A stretch of 64,000 nt of DNA from Diadophis punctatus similis (lineage: Eukaryota > Chordata > Lepidosauria > Squamata > Dipsadidae): NCBI GenBank assembly GCA_023053685.1, contig JALIGW010000010.1:7664596-7728595 (forward strand), read 5' to 3'. Under the pieces are notes generated by a model. It worked only from the letters and a program-made list of their open reading frames with translations. It was not told where the DNA came from and ran no database searches. Shown piece by piece: positions 1-12,514 of the stretch; the stretch's first letter is position 1, and each line of letters starts with the position of its first letter. The translations under genes and the position numbers were made by a program.

Positions 1-175
1 CGCGTCGCTTCCCGGAAATGACCCTTTGTGCATGTGTAGAAGCCTTTGCGCATGCGCAGTTTTTTCCAATCCGCGGTGACTGGAGGACTGGTTCGGGAGC
101 GTGGACCACCAGTCATCGCTGCCGGTTTGGCGAGCGGCGCCAAATTTCCGCTACCGGTTCTAAAGAACCGATGAA
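1..175. repeat. Fragment of an unclassified interspersed repeat
   Basis: GC-rich stretch ending in a CTACCGGTTCT-type motif. I associate this motif with the 3' part of a common snake interspersed repeat, possibly related to the fragment at 62544-62760. There is no open frame or terminal structure, and the left end lies outside the window. The classification is a recollection of repeat families, not something shown here. Confidence 0.3.
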
Positions 176-769
176 GAATAAATAACAAGACATGGATTGT
201 TGTGTTACAGATTTTATAAATCCCTGTCAGGTTTTTTGTCTTCTTGTGCTTCTTCTTGTTCTGCAGCTCAGATTAGATAAGACAAATCAAGGATTTTAGG
301 GGGAATAGATTCTCATTCTCTCATATTCTCTCTCTCCTTCATCCAGGGAATAACTGTTAGGAAATTCAGCCACATTCTTTCTATCTCTGGAAAGATACAA
401 AAATAAACCTTGCATTGCAAAAGGAGTGACTCTCAGGCTGTTACAGCACAGCGCCACGAAGTTGCCTTGAGGGGAGCAGACGGAGCTGAATCTCTCTCCC
501 CCCCCCGACTGCAGCAGGAAATGGCACGCAGCCCTCTCTGTCTCTCACCTCTTTCTCTCTCCTTTCTCTTTCTCCCTCTCTTGCGTGCGTGCGTGTTCCC
601 TCTTGAACCATTTCCAAAAACAGGTGAAGGTTGGGGTTTTGGGGTTTTTTGGCTGATGTTGTTCTTTCTTCTTTGGGTGCTTTTTACCATATGATTTAAA
701 TCAAGAGTCATTTCAGGTTCCCAGATAAATGAAGCTCTTTCATTCCCCTGCTGTATTTCCCTGTTGGCT
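176..769. other. No gene recognised
   Basis: Pyrimidine-rich runs (CTCTCTC, TTCTTCTTGTT) and no credible coding region. The reading frames here are low-complexity or antisense shadows of the inverted repeat that follows. Confidence 0.5.
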
Positions 770-1430
770 GGCTCCGCCCCTCCCCCTCCCTCCTCACCTG
801 CCCTGAGAAGGGCGACGGCAGCGGATGGAGACTCGCTCCATATTCCAGAGCGGAAGCGAAACGCCCCTCTACTTGCCTCTTTTTCTGGCCCTTGTTGGGA
901 GACACGCGACTTTTCTCTGTGCCGAGACACTGGCTGGGCCGCCCGGCTGCAGCCAATGCTCTGCGTCGTAATGGGCTCCAGGAGGAGGGGACACCGTTGT
1001 TTAAGTGCAAGAGCAGCAAGCAGCCACCAAGGCGGCGAGAGGAATATGGGGGGAGACGCCCCAGCCTGTGTCTCAGGGCGGAGAAAGTCACGTGTCTCCC
1101 CATATTCCTCTTGCTGCCTCCATGGCTGCTTGCTGCTCTTGCACTTAAACTTAACGTGCTGCACAATGGGGGAGACGGCGTCCCCTCCTCCTCTTCCTGG
1201 AGCCCATTACGACACGGAGCATCGGCTGCAGCCGGGCAGCCCAGCCAGTGTCTCAGCACGGAGAAAAGTCGTGTATCTCCCCCAGCAACCGAGGTGCGCT
1301 CAGCACCAATAAGAGCCGGAAAAAGAGGCAAGTAGAGGGGTGCTTTGCTCCCGCTCTGGAATATGGAGAGAGTCTCCATCCACCAGTCACCCTTCTCAGG
1401 GCAGGTGAGGAGGGAGGGGAGGGGGAGGGG
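770..1430. repeat. Long imperfect inverted repeat (about 660 bp)
   Basis: The left arm (about 770-1062) and right arm (about 1090-1430) are imperfect reverse complements. Matching blocks in mirrored order include the CTCACCTGCCCTGAGAAGG segment near 791, TCCATATTCCAGAGCGG near 838, GGCTGCAGCC near 945, GTAATGGGCTCCAGGA near 968 and AAGAGCAGCAAGCAGCCA near 1009. The pivot lies near 1065-1085. All long frames here are shadows of this structure. It is probably a foldback (non-autonomous DNA) element; a short AGAGCC-CATG-GGCTCT motif just downstream (about 1478-1495) resembles the end of the hAT family at 54545. The superfamily is not proven because I did not find a clean target duplication. Confidence 0.75.
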
Positions 1431-1544
1431 CCATCCAGTGGTGGGATCATCTGACAGGGAGTTGCAGGAGATGGCCCAAAGAGCCGCATGTGGCTCTAGC
1501 CGAACCCCGGCCTAGGCCATATTTATGTAGAGCAAAAATTCATT

Positions 1545-1931
1545 TTTTCAGATCCTCAGAGAGGATTGCCATGAGGTGCCATGTTGAACTTCCAGTGATG
1601 ACTATGAGAGAGTGAGAGCGATAACACCAAATTTAACACACCTGGGACCTTATACCACTAATGAGTCACATGACACCAGGGAAGGAAAACGGCTACTTGG
1701 GCCCCATTTGGACATTATCACTTAGGGGTGAACTCACTTTTGTTGCCACCAGTTTAGACATTAATGGCTGTGTGTTGCGTTATTTTGAGGGGACAGCACA
1801 TTTACAGTGTTATACAACTGTATACTCACTACTTTACATTGTAGCCAAGTGTCATTTCTTCAGTATTGTGACATGAAAAGATAAATATTTACAAAATGTG
1901 AGGGGGTGTACTCACTTCTGTGATATACTAT
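1545..1931 (+). mobile_element. 3' end of a Tc1/mariner transposon
   Basis: The block contains the C-terminal tail of a Tc1-type transposase (RIAMRCHVELPV near 1561-1602), then non-coding sequence and a terminal repeat carrying two GTGAACTCAC/GTACTCAC-type motifs (about 1727 and 1907). I recognise this end from a Tc1-like family widespread in fish, amphibians and reptiles. The 5' part, including the catalytic DDE domain, is missing, so this is a truncated copy. Confidence 0.65.
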
Positions 1932-2895
1932 AATTTAAAAAAATGACAGTATAGAAAAAGCCAATATGGTTCCACAAAAAAGCATTGTGGATTTTGGAAA
2001 CCACACGCACATATATGAATTGAAAAGAGGGTATTCATCAAGAAAGGATATGAATAAGCAGCCTGGAATTGTAGAGAGGGTATTAGAAAAGCAGTGTGCC
2101 CTGCAGAACATCCTCCAAGAAAATAAGATTGGCCCCAAATATGTTGGCCTTTTCCAAGGCTCAGAAGACATACTTGTGTTGATTGCCTTGTGAGTTGTAT
2201 TGTCTGTTGGAGCTTGTGAATTAGTTCCATTGAAATATATTGAATTGTATTTGTACTGATGGTTTTTTGTTTTATCTTGGCTGCCAATTGTCTATTTTGT
2301 ATTTTTGTTGAGTTATTGCTGTCCAGGGCCACTAATTGGAGTTGGCCAGCCATATAAGTTGAATGAATGAAATAAGTAAATAATAAATAAATTGGCCTTT
2401 TTGTTATAATGACCATGTCATGATTTAATTATACTTTTAAAGTATTTTAAAATAAAATTAAAATAAATAAGTATACTTTGTACCATTATATTCTTTTAAT
2501 TTTCTTAACTGAGCTAGTTTTTAATTAAAATGTTGAAGTTTCACCTCAACTGCCTTAAGACTTATTTGATAATTTGATAAAGATATGCACCATGACACGC
2601 TTTTAAGTGCTGGGATTCATAAATTATTGACATATACTTTGGGCAGATGCTCTCATACTCTCTGAAAATATTGTAAAAAAGCAAAGGTAGAATATCCTGC
2701 ATAGGACTGAAATTGACAAGAGTAGCAAGTGAATGCTTAACTAGACTGCTAGTGTATAAATACAGACATTACTTTGATCTATGGTACTTGCTTGATTCCC
2801 AAGTAATATATTAACGATGCATTCAAAAAGTACAGTAGGTACAGTGTAGGTCCTTGGTGAAACAGCAAATAGGAATAGAGTTTATTCATGTATGT
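1932..2895. other. AT-rich sequence, no gene; degenerate LINE tail
   Basis: Around 2270-2400 there is a degenerate 3' tail of CR1-like type (CTGTCCAGGGCC, GTTGGCCAGCCATATAAG, then AATAAATAAATT). A 75-codon frame at 1966-2193 resembles no family I know and is probably chance. Nothing else is recognisable. Confidence 0.4.
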
Positions 2896-2912
2896 AAATA
2901 CTACAATTTGGT
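2896..2912 (+). repeat. 5' target-site duplication of L1 copy A
   Basis: The 17-bp sequence AAATACTACAATTTGGT recurs exactly at 9167-9183, directly after the L1 poly(A) run. It defines the insertion limits. Confidence 0.9.
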
Positions 2913-3476
2913 GGGACTTTCGGTTGGCTCCGCGTGCCTCGAGGACGCTTCTTTGTGAGTGCCTGATCCCCGGCACCGTAAAAGCCGCCAGAACAGCAGA
3001 AAAACAGCTGTCTGGTGGCTTGAAAACCTCCTCCCAAAGGGCAAAGGGGAGAGAGGAGAGCAGACAGGCGGAGGTAGAGCCTCCCAAGCGCCCCAGGAGA
3101 AACTCTGGGGCGTGAAGGGCGAGAGCTCCCTAGAAGCCTGTCAGTCGGCTCCGGACCTGGGATGCCTCTGCTATTCAGCGGAGCAAGAAGCCGCAACCAT
3201 TCCTGCCAATAACAAAAGAATCCCAACATCTTAAATTGCTGCAGGCAGAACAAGCCAGGAGAAGTCAGACGGCAAGTATTCAAATCTAACTCCAATGTTT
3301 ATTCGGAAGTAACAACTTAGTTAATTTGCAACAAAATGGCGATTGAGGCTTGAAAGGGCGTGGAAAGTGAAAGTTAAAGGAAAGTTTTGTTTGGCTAGCA
3401 GCCCTTTGCATGAAAATTCTCTATTTTAATGAACTTTTACTTTTGGCTTTTGAATAAAATATAATCCAAATTGTAA

Positions 3477-4697
3477 ATGGCCTCAAAACCTGTAAAGACT
3501 GTTCCTACTAAAGGAACTGGGAGTGCTGAAAGTTCCCCCGTTCACACCTCTAGAATGCAAGCCTCTGCCCCTCCAACACATCCACAGACCTTAACGATTG
3601 GAATGATACAAGAAGCCCTAAAAGCCACACAGCGTGAACTTACCACTGTGTTTAATGAAAAAATTAACGAAACCAATGAAAAAATACAGGCTGTCTCAGA
3701 GGAGATTGTAATTCGGAATCAGCAAATTAGGGAAGATATTTTATTGGCATTTAAAGGTTTGGGAGACAACATTGAAATATTGGAGGATGAAGTTGAAGAA
3801 ATTAAACAACCTATGGCAATTTTGGGCGATAAACTAGGAGAGATCCAGAACAAAACTGAAAGGGGTGAAGCTGATGTAACAATGATTCAATACAGAGACA
3901 TGGAATTTGCTTTAAGAATAAGAGGGGTGAAGGAGAACAAGAGAATTTGAAAGAAATGATGTCAGAGGCACTGGTGCAGATGTTGGGGGGACGAAAGCGG
4001 AGTTGGGCTGGCAGATTGACAAGATATACAGACAGAAACATTTGCAAGAGATATTGTAATATATTTCACTACAAGGACACTGCGCAATGACATCTTACAG
4101 GCTACCTTTAAAAACAAGCTCCAGGTGGAAGGACAGGAGGTGATGACAATGAAAGAAATTCCTCCCAAAATGTTGAGAGCTAGAAGGGATTATGCCTTTC
4201 TGGTGGATGAATTGAAAAAACATCAAATACAGTATAGATGGGAAGTTCCAGCCGGTCTAGTGGTGACCTATTTGGGAGAGAGATATCGGCTTAACACGAT
4301 ATGGAAAGCAAGAGATTTTTATGCTAATGTGTTAAAGGCTGGGACATCAAAATCACCAGAAGGAAAAAGAAAGAAGGAAATAAAAGAAGGAGAGAGAGAA
4401 GAGTTGTTGACAGTAGTTCAGGGAGGAGCTTCGACGAGTCAGGATGATTTGTTACAAATTCAGATTGATGTTCAAAATTTGGATGTAACTGATATACAAG
4501 AAGAAATAAAGGATCAAAGGCAGACTAGAGCAGCAACGGCTAAACGCAAAGAGGAATTAAGACAACAACAACTTCAGTTGGAAACCCAAGAAACTACCAA
4601 AACAGAAGCAGTGGGAGGAGCTAGACCTAAAGGTCGAATGAAGCAAGACCATCAGAAAATGCTCCAGATGCTTCAGAGGCCCAGAAATGGGAATTAG
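3477..4697 (+). pseudogene. L1 copy A ORF1 (frameshifted)
   Basis: L1 ORF1 encodes an RNA-binding trimeric chaperone. The first part (3477-3950, 157 codons) has a Ser/Pro/Thr-rich start, then a coiled coil with repeated E/K/I heptads from about residue 45, then the start of the RRM (near FALRIRGVKE). A frameshift near 3950 and stops follow. The C-terminal domain resumes in another frame at 4125-4697, with a typical ARRDYAFLVDELKK segment. The stop at 4695-4697 overlaps the ORF2 start at 4687 by 11 bp. Confidence 0.8.
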
Positions 4698-7600
4698 ATT
4701 TCTAACCTGGAATGTTAATGGTTTGAACTCTCCACAGAAGAGGAGGAAAATATTTCATTATTTTAAACAATTCAAGAATGATGTAATTTGTTTACAAGAC
4801 ACTCATATTAGGACACAAGATCAAAAATATCTGACAAATACAAGATTAGGTACACAATATGTAGCAGCAGCACCAGAGAAGAAAAATGGCATAGTCATAT
4901 ATTTGAAAAGAGATTTAATTGCCAAATTAATTGAAGCAGATGATCAAGGAAGATTTTTAGCGATCGAACTTTCAATAAAAGGAGAAAAATTACTTGTAAT
5001 TGGGGTATATGCCCCGAATCAACAACAGGAAAATTTTTATAATCTTTTACATTCAAAGTTGATACAATGGGGGTACAAAACTTGTATCCTTCTGGGTGAC
5101 TGGAGTGGGGTTTTGGATGTGAAAAAGGATAAGAAGGGTCCTAAGCAAAATGCTTTAACAAGAGCAAGATTGCCCAAATCGTTTTTGGAGATGATGGACG
5201 ACTGGGAGTTGAGAGATATTTGGCATGAAAGAAACCCTGAAGAAAAAGATTTCACCTTTTTTTCTGATAGACATCAATCCTTTTCAAGGATTGATTTTAT
5301 ACTAATTACTAATGACCTTTTTTCTAGGGTGAAGAACACGAAGATTTGTTCAAGAACATTGACAGACCATAGTCCAGTCTGGTTGGAATTGGAGTATGGA
5401 AAAGGGCCAAGGAGGTCCTGGAGGTTAAATGATAATCTGTTTAGATATGAAGAAAACGTAAAAGAGTGTAAAAAATTTATGAAAGAATTTTTTGTTATGA
5501 ATATGCAAAAGGGTACATCGATGGAAATGATATGGGATGCAAGTAAAGCATCTATGCGAGGCATTTTGATATATCTGAATAATAAATATAGAAAGAAAAG
5601 GGGGGGAGAAAAGAATTGGAAGAAGAGATTAGAAAACAGGAACGAGCGTTAATAGTTAATCCAACAGATAAGAAAATTAAGGAGGCAATTAATTTACTGA
5701 AAGGTCAATTTAATATGTTAATAGCAGATCAAGTGGCAACCAATTTACAATATGCTAAACATAACACTTTTTGTAATGCTAATAAACCAGGCAGGTGGTT
5801 AGCATATACGTTAAGGAAAAAACAGAAATCAAGGGCTATTGAGAATAAAATATAAGGGTAAAGAGGTTTATGAGCAAGAATTAATTTAAAAATCTTTTTT
5901 AGAGTTTTACTCAGGGTTGTATTCTGGTGATAAAGCCCAAGATAAGGATATAGATAGATATTTACAGAAAGAGAATATTTACATAAACTCCAAAGAGCAG
6001 AGGGACAACTTAAATCAATTGATAACTTCTGACGAAATTTTGTTGGCAATTAAGCAGCTGAAAGTGGGCAAAGCTCCAGGACAGATGGTTTGACAGCTGT
6101 TTAGTATAAAAACCTACAGGAGGAAATGGTGGGACCACTGAAGGAATTATTTAATAATATACAACAGGGAGGAGAGGTGCCTCCAACTTGGAAGACAGCT
6201 TTCATTTCTTTGATCCCAAAAGAGGGTCAAGATCATACAGATCCCAAAAATTATAGACCAATTTCACTTTTAAATGTAGACTACAAGATTTTTGCTAAAA
6301 TATTAGCAAATAGATTAATGATAGTTATGCAGCAAACAATTCACCATGATCAAACTGGTTTCTTAAATGGTAGACAAATGAAGAGTAACGTAAGGCAAAT
6401 TGTTAATTTAATAGAGTATTTGGGAAGGAACAACCAGGTTCCCGCAGTGCTAGTATTTATGGACGCCGAGAAAGCTTCTGATAAATTGAACTGGCAATTT
6501 TTATTAAAATTAATAGAAAGGATGCAACTTGGAGAACACTTTATACAATCCATTAAGGCAATATATCAAAAACAAACAGCGCAAATAATAATCAATGGTG
6601 GTTTAACAGATATTTTTAATATAGAAAAAGGAAAAAGGCAAGGTTGTCCCTTGTCGCCATTATTGTTTATTTTGACGCTGGAAATTCTACTCAATAAAAT
6701 ACGGGGGTTGGACATAATAAAGGGAATTAAAATCAGACAGCATGAGTATAAGCTATGAGCATTTGCGGATGACCTGGTTGTTACCTTAGCCCAACCAGTA
6801 CAATCGATTATAGCCCGGATGGATATAATTAATTTGTATGGACAAGTATCTGGTTTTAAAATAAATACAACTAAAACAAAAATAATAGTTAAAAATATGA
6901 CCAGAAGCCAAGAAGAAGAGATAGAAAGGGTAACGGGGTTTGAGATAGTTAAGAAGGTCAAATATTTAGGGGTTTATATTATGACCATAAATATGAAATT
7001 ATATCAATATAACTATGAACCACTATGGCAAAAAAATACAGAAAGAGATGGAAAATTGGAAAAAACTACAATTGTCTTTGCTGGGTAGGATAGCCGCAGT
7101 AAAAATGAATGTTTTACCAAGGTTTTTACTTCTTTTTCAAATGATACCTATACTTAAAAAAGATGAAAACTAGAAGGAATGGCAGAAGGGCATAAATAAA
7201 TTTGTTTGGGCAGGGAAGAAACCGTGTGTAAACCAGAAAATAATGCAAGATACACGAGAAAGAGGAGGTCTTAAAATGCCCAACTTAAGATTGTATTACG
7301 AAGCCGCTGCCCTCTCAGCAATTACTGATTGGATTAATTTAACGGATGAAAGGATATTAAATATTGAAGGATATGGTCTGGTCTATGGCTGGCATGCTTA
7401 TTTATTGTATGATAAGAAAGTAGATAAAGGCTTTTAAAAGTCATATATTAAGAAATGCTCTATTGCGTGTCTGGAAAAAGTATCAATATAAACTAAATGA
7501 CAAGTTACCAATATGGACAGTACCCAGACACGCGATAGAAAATATAAACTTGGAGCAAAAGCACGATAAGATTACATACAAAGAACTTCTTTATGAAGAA

Positions 7601-8806
7601 GGAATTAGATTACAATTAAAATCTATGGAGCAATTAAAAGAAGAAGGAGTAACTAGAACTTGGTTTCAGTATGGACAGCTGCAGGCCAGATGGAGAGAAG
7701 ATAAAAAAACTGGTATCTTGCAGCAGGATGAGAATTTGATAAAACAAATAAGAGACAAAAATCAAATGCATATAAAAAGGTTGTATAATGTGCTATTGGA
7801 AATAGATTCAGAAACAGAGCTAGTTAAGGATTGTATGATAAAATGGGCACAAAATATTGGAGAATCTATAATGATGGAAACATGGGAAAAGATATGGGTT
7901 AGAAATGTAAGATTTACGCAAGCTCAAAACTTAAGAGAGAACTTTTATAAAATGGTTTATAGATGGCATTTAGATCCAAAAAAACTAGCCTGTATGTATC
8001 CCAACTTACAACCTAAGTGTTGGCAATGCGAGTGTGAAGAGGCTACATATTTCCATATATAGGTGTTGGTTTTAACCTTTAAAGCCCTACATTGCTCAGG
8101 GCCAGGTTACCTTCGGGACCGCATCCTGCCGCATACCTCCCTACGACCGGTTAGGGCCCACAGAGTTGGTCTCCTCCAGGTCCCATCGACCAAGCAATGC
8201 CGGTTGGCGGGGCCGAGGGGGAGGGCCTTCTCTGTGGGAGCTCCCTCCCTGTGGAACCAGCTTCCTCCAGAGATCAGGACCATCCCCACCCTGCTGGCCT
8301 TCCGTAAAGCAATAAAAACTTGGCTCTTCCAGCAGGCGGGGTGAAAGTGAGACCAACTAGACCAGCTATGGGTCTCCCCCCTTGGTTACGAATGTTAGAT
8401 GCTCTTTTTAACTTTTGTAGCTTTTAAATTGTTGTGTCTTTTTATATTGGAAAATGGATTGACATGTTGTGAGCCGCCCAGAGTCCCCTGGGAGTTGGGC
8501 GGCATATAAATCATTTAAATAAATAAATAAATATGGTAGACATGTAAAAAAATTAAGGCTTTTTGGATAAAAATATGGTGGATTATTCAAAATATTCTAA
8601 AGAAAAAGATTAAATTTACACCACAGGTTTTTTTTGCTGGGAATAATTACGGATTGTACTGTAATAGAGACTAAGTTGGTTTTGAATTTAATAACAGATG
8701 CCAGGTTACTGGTGGCACAGTATTGGAAGAAGGAAGACCCACCTACTATCGAGGAATGGACACTAAAAGTCGTGCATCTGGCAGAGATGGTAAAAATTTC
8801 ATCTTA
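4687..8806 (+). pseudogene. L1 copy A ORF2 (endonuclease-RT, disrupted)
   Basis: ORF2 supplies the nicking endonuclease and reverse transcriptase for target-primed integration. The APE endonuclease is readable at 4687-5652: TWNVNGL (N11), CLQDTHI (D38, where most L1s have Glu), GDWSG (usual GDFN), RIDFIL and TDHSPVW. RT blocks follow at 6126-6758, including NYRPISLLNVDYK, QTGFL and QGCPLSPLLF. The catalytic AFADD motif is at about 6759-6773, immediately after an in-frame TGA. C-terminal pieces are at 7243-7437 and 7463-8062, and resume after the CR1-like insertion at about 8533. Multiple stops and frameshifts make it a pseudogene. Confidence 0.88.
8061..8532 (+). mobile_element. 5'-truncated CR1-like (L3/L2-type) LINE inside L1 ORF2
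   Basis: This is the last part of a CR1-like RT ORF (8063-8344, ending near AFRKAIKTWLFQQAG), then the 3' UTR with TGTGAGCCGCCCAGAGTC and an AAATAAAT tail. The L1 coding sequence joins smoothly across it (ATYFHI before, WWTCKK after). The insertion has little or no target duplication, as is common for CR1. It matches the 3' end of the longer copy at 14335-16148. Confidence 0.9.
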
Positions 8807-9166
8807 AAGACCACTCAAATGAAAGATATATATTGGAATGGAGAAGATGGATTGACTTTATTCAAAACAAGTACCAGACTAAGAAGATTCAAATAGCTTA
8901 CAAATGAAACATTTTTAATTTTTAGTTTAAGTTTAAAGGGTTTCGAGCTATAAGGAGTTAAAGATTTAGAGAGATTTTGAAGCCAACAATTTGTTAGCAT
9001 ATTTTAGTTCTATGTTTGTGAAAACTATACCCTGTGCTTGTTCTGGGAAGTCTAGGGAGGAGGGTGGGGGAGATGGGGGTGGGAGGGCAAGGGGGGAGGG
9101 AGGGGGGGAGGGGGGAAGGGGTGGGGGAAAATGTTTGTACTACTTATAAAACTTTTTAATAAAAAA

Positions 9167-9183
9167 AAATACTACAATTTGGT
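9167..9183 (+). repeat. 3' target-site duplication of L1 copy A
   Basis: Exact copy of 2896-2912. Confidence 0.9.
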
Positions 9184-9515
9184 ATAAACGTGGAGTAATA
9201 AGCCTGGATCCTGATATTGGGTATCCATGGTCTAAGCTTATAGTTTGGTTTAATTAAAAATGACTTTACTCTTTCCATTCTTCAATTAGAAAAAATGTTT
9301 CAAAAATGTTATCCATTAAATAATCTAATGCATGCCTATTGTTAATTTCAGTGGAGTTCAGTTTCAGTGATCTATCATTGGCTGGTGCTAGTAGCATTAC
9401 ATTGAACTGACTGGAGAGCTGATAACTGCTTAGACAGAATGTAGTAATTCAAGTAAACATGATTAACAATAAGCAGATGAAGCATATCAGGTTTCTTGCT
9501 ATAGATAATACGATG
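9184..9515. other. No gene recognised
   Basis: AT-rich intergenic sequence downstream of GK. I see no repeat structure, splice signal or frame of interest. Confidence 0.5.
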
Positions 9516-9523
9516 TATTATAC

Positions 9524-9905
9524 CCGTGATGGTGAACCTATGGCACGGGTGCCACAAGTGGCACGCGGAGCCATATCGGTGGGCACACGAGCTCAGGTCA
9601 GGCGTGCATGTGTGCACCAGCCGGCTGATTTTCGGGCCTTCTGGGCCCACTGGGAGTCGGGAAACAGGCTGTTTCCAGCCTCCAGAGGGGGTGGGGAAGG
9701 CCGTTTTCGCCCTCCCCAGGCTCCTAGAAAGACTCTGGAGCCTGGGGAGAGCGAAAAATGGGCGTGCCATTGCATGCTGGGAGCAGGGGGGTCATGCATG
9801 CATGTGCGGGGGTGCATGGAATTAGGAGTGTGGGCCCGCACACACGTGATCCCCCACATTCCCCCCCCTTTTGGCACGCGAACCAAAAAATGTTCGCCAT
9901 CACTG
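9524..9905. mobile_element. Non-autonomous hAT transposon
   Basis: Ends are CCGTGATGGTGAACC and GTTCGCCATCACTG, imperfect terminal inverted repeats, followed inward by mirrored GGCACGCG blocks. The 8-bp duplication TATTATAC flanks it exactly (9516-9523 and 9906-9913). There is no transposase; the internal GC-rich part gives only shadow frames. It belongs to the same family as 40845-41235 and 41343-41876. Confidence 0.92.
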
Positions 9906-10096
9906 TATTATACTGTATTGGCTTCCTAACTGCTGAAAGGTTGGGTAAAAAAATATTCAGTTTGACTTTAAAATGTAAACTTTTTATTTTAAGGCCAAAA
10001 AATATATATTCAGGGTTGTGATTCTTAAAGTTGATATTACATTATTTATCACAAGTTTCAGTAAAAAAATTCCAGAAGTGAAGATTTCATTAGCAT

Positions 10097-10102
10097 TTTA
10101 TT
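10097..10102 (-). promoter_or_regulatory. GK: Candidate polyadenylation signal for GK
   Basis: AATAAA on the minus strand (TTTATT on plus), about 2.4 kb beyond the candidate GK stop codon. The span between is free of recognisable transposons, as expected for a 3' UTR. Another AATAAA lies near 9980, so the choice of site is uncertain. Confidence 0.3.
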
Positions 10103-12514
10103 TATGGGTTCCATCACAAACATAATTGAGAACAAGACTAAAGACATTTTAAATCACATGTATTTCTACAAGTGCAATATTGACAACTTTTCTATTTCAC
10201 ATTTTCAGTGTATCCATTTAATAATTCAAATTATATAGAAAAAATTCCATTCACAAAAAGTGAGCAGTTCCAACAATTAATTTAATTTTGTTTTACAGAA
10301 AAAGTGTTAGTACATTGTGCAAAATTCCAACTAGAATTATAATCTTATCAACTTAATATCCTATATACTTCCATGAATCATATCTGAAGCTGCCAATCCC
10401 AATACACTATACAAAGCAGGGAGCATAATAAAACAAGCCATTTTTCAGATTAACTTCAATGTTTATAAAACAGAACTTTAAAAAATTATATTTTCAGCCA
10501 CAGTATAATGGTATAATTCCTATGTAAGATATTGTGAACAAGTATGGCTATGCCAAGCTTGCCATAGCCAAAGATATCTATGCCAAGCTTGCCAAAGAAA
10601 TATCAAGAAAAGTATTCTCTCCTCTGAACTCTAAACTTATTGGGGTGGGGTGGGGAGTCTTTTACATTGTCAGAAGTAGGGAAAATGTTGGCTTGCCAAA
10701 TATGGCCTTAAAATATATAAAGCCTGTCTAGAAGTACAGTTAACAAGCCTGTTTAGAAGTACAGTTAAAATTGACATTTGGAAGCTTACGTTCATTTATG
10801 GTGACATATATCAATAAATTGTGATACAAAAGAAAGAACAAGTAGTCTTAGATTCAGCTTATGAAAAAGCTGAAATACTGATTATCAAGACTAGTTTTCA
10901 GTTAAAATGTTCAACAATTGCTATAAGTATTCTACATTTCAAATCAAAGCAAAAATCATTTTTACAATTATGAAAAAGCATTAGTTTAACATTATTTGAA
11001 TTTTCAATTCTTATTTCCTTCTGATGATATACATATTTTATAAAAATATAGCAAATGAGAGACCCAGAAACCGTTTCACCATGCACATATTCTTTAGCTG
11101 CCAGTGTGTTTACATTACAATATTGCTACTTTCAATATGTTTACACACTGTACTTCGAATTAGGTGAGTTTTATTAAAAAAAGAGCAGATCAATTTTCTA
11201 TTAACTTTTAATTATAGTCATATATTTTTTAATGCAGGGAAGAAGCTATGTTAATCTCTCTCCACAGTCATTTTATCATTATACTAGAATAGTCTTGAAG
11301 CATCTCCAAATAGTAGCAGCCTAGATTCACTGTATTTCCAACTCCATCGCATTCCAGTAGTGGGCAAAGCAAATTCTGAGCCCTATCCTAGAGAAGTCTT
11401 AACTATGAAAAAGAAGGATAGTGTGCATTGAAGATAAATTTCAAGGAACATGGAACTTTCTATGGGCTGTTTGACAAAATTTTATCAGATATTTCCTCAG
11501 TTTGAAAGAAAAGGGGGATCAATCTGGGAGCCACCAATTTTGTTTTAATTCTTAATGAAAGTATGAATATTATAAAGTATTGTTCTGACATACATTAGTG
11601 TTAAACTTTGGGACCTATAAAAGTTATTTTATTCTTTAGATAGCTAAAATATTATATCCAGAAATCATGATTGCCACTGCTTATAATGTATCCCACTGAG
11701 AAGCAAGTTTTGGTCCAGACTTTTAAGTAAAATGAAAGATTGCAAAATGTTTGTGGTTTTCAACTACAGCCCATAAATATTATAATCATTTACTAAAATA
11801 AGTGTTACCTGAACTTTTTAAGCTCATATTTAATCTTCATATCCATACACTTGGCAATTTGATTTATAGTACAGTATTTTAAATATATAGCTTTCTTGCT
11901 ATACATACGCAGTATATTTAAATACTAATTTTAACTTTAAATACATTTTCTGAAGTCTACCAGTTTTACTTAGTAGCTTAGAATCCCTAATATGATAACC
12001 AATACATATGAAAGGGAGGAATAAATAATTGTTCTTTCCTTGTAAGAAAGGAATATATTATTATATTATAATATATTGTACAAAATATATTATTGAATCT
12101 TCAATTCTCAGTGAGGTTATCTAATCAGTGGATAAGAAAGATGATTTTGGAAAGTATTGCTATAAGCAATTTCTAAAAAGAAATCACCACAACTTTATGT
12201 AAGTGTATACAATGAAGTTCTTGAAGTGTACCATTTGGATTTTTTTTTAAACCGTTAACTTTTTTTATTTCATGTTTCATTTCAAAGTGGACAAAACAAG
12301 TGATGGCAGTTACATAAGTTAACCAAGAGTTTTTTCCACTTTACTTTTAAAACAGATAAGTAGTAGCAACTATAATTTGCTCATTCCTGATTAAATATTT
12401 TTCCGAAATAGTTATTTTGACAATGAACTGTGTCAAAATAATGCCATTAAAATTGTTAAGAAAGCACCACATTCTTTTGAGATGTTAAAGTCTCCTGAAA
12501 TCCATTAAAATGCC
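10103..12514 (-). other. GK: Presumed GK 3' untranslated region
   Basis: AT-rich sequence without recognisable transposons or coding frames, downstream of the candidate last GK codon. Absence of repeats in this repeat-dense window is the main hint that it is transcribed and retained. The extent is inferred and needs transcript evidence. Confidence 0.35.

Larger units (their letters stand above)
2913..9166 (+). mobile_element. Full-length, decayed L1 LINE (copy A)
   Basis: The element begins at GGGACTTTCGG, directly after the duplicated target, and ends in a purine-rich 3' UTR and a short poly(A). The order is a 5' UTR of about 560 bp, ORF1 (3477-4697), ORF2 (4687-8806) and a 3' UTR with a G-rich polypurine tract (about 9050-9130). 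Removing the CR1-like insertion at 8061-8532 leaves about 5.8 kb, a normal full length for a vertebrate L1. Both ORFs carry frameshifts and stops, so it cannot move now. It lies downstream of GK. Confidence 0.93.

Noticed and set aside
433..1489. Several overlapping frames of 60-243 codons on both strands
   Set aside because: They are mirror images generated by the inverted repeat, with no recognisable domain.
1966..2193. 75-codon frame after the Tc1 end
   Set aside because: No family resemblance and no splice or promoter context; short enough to be chance.
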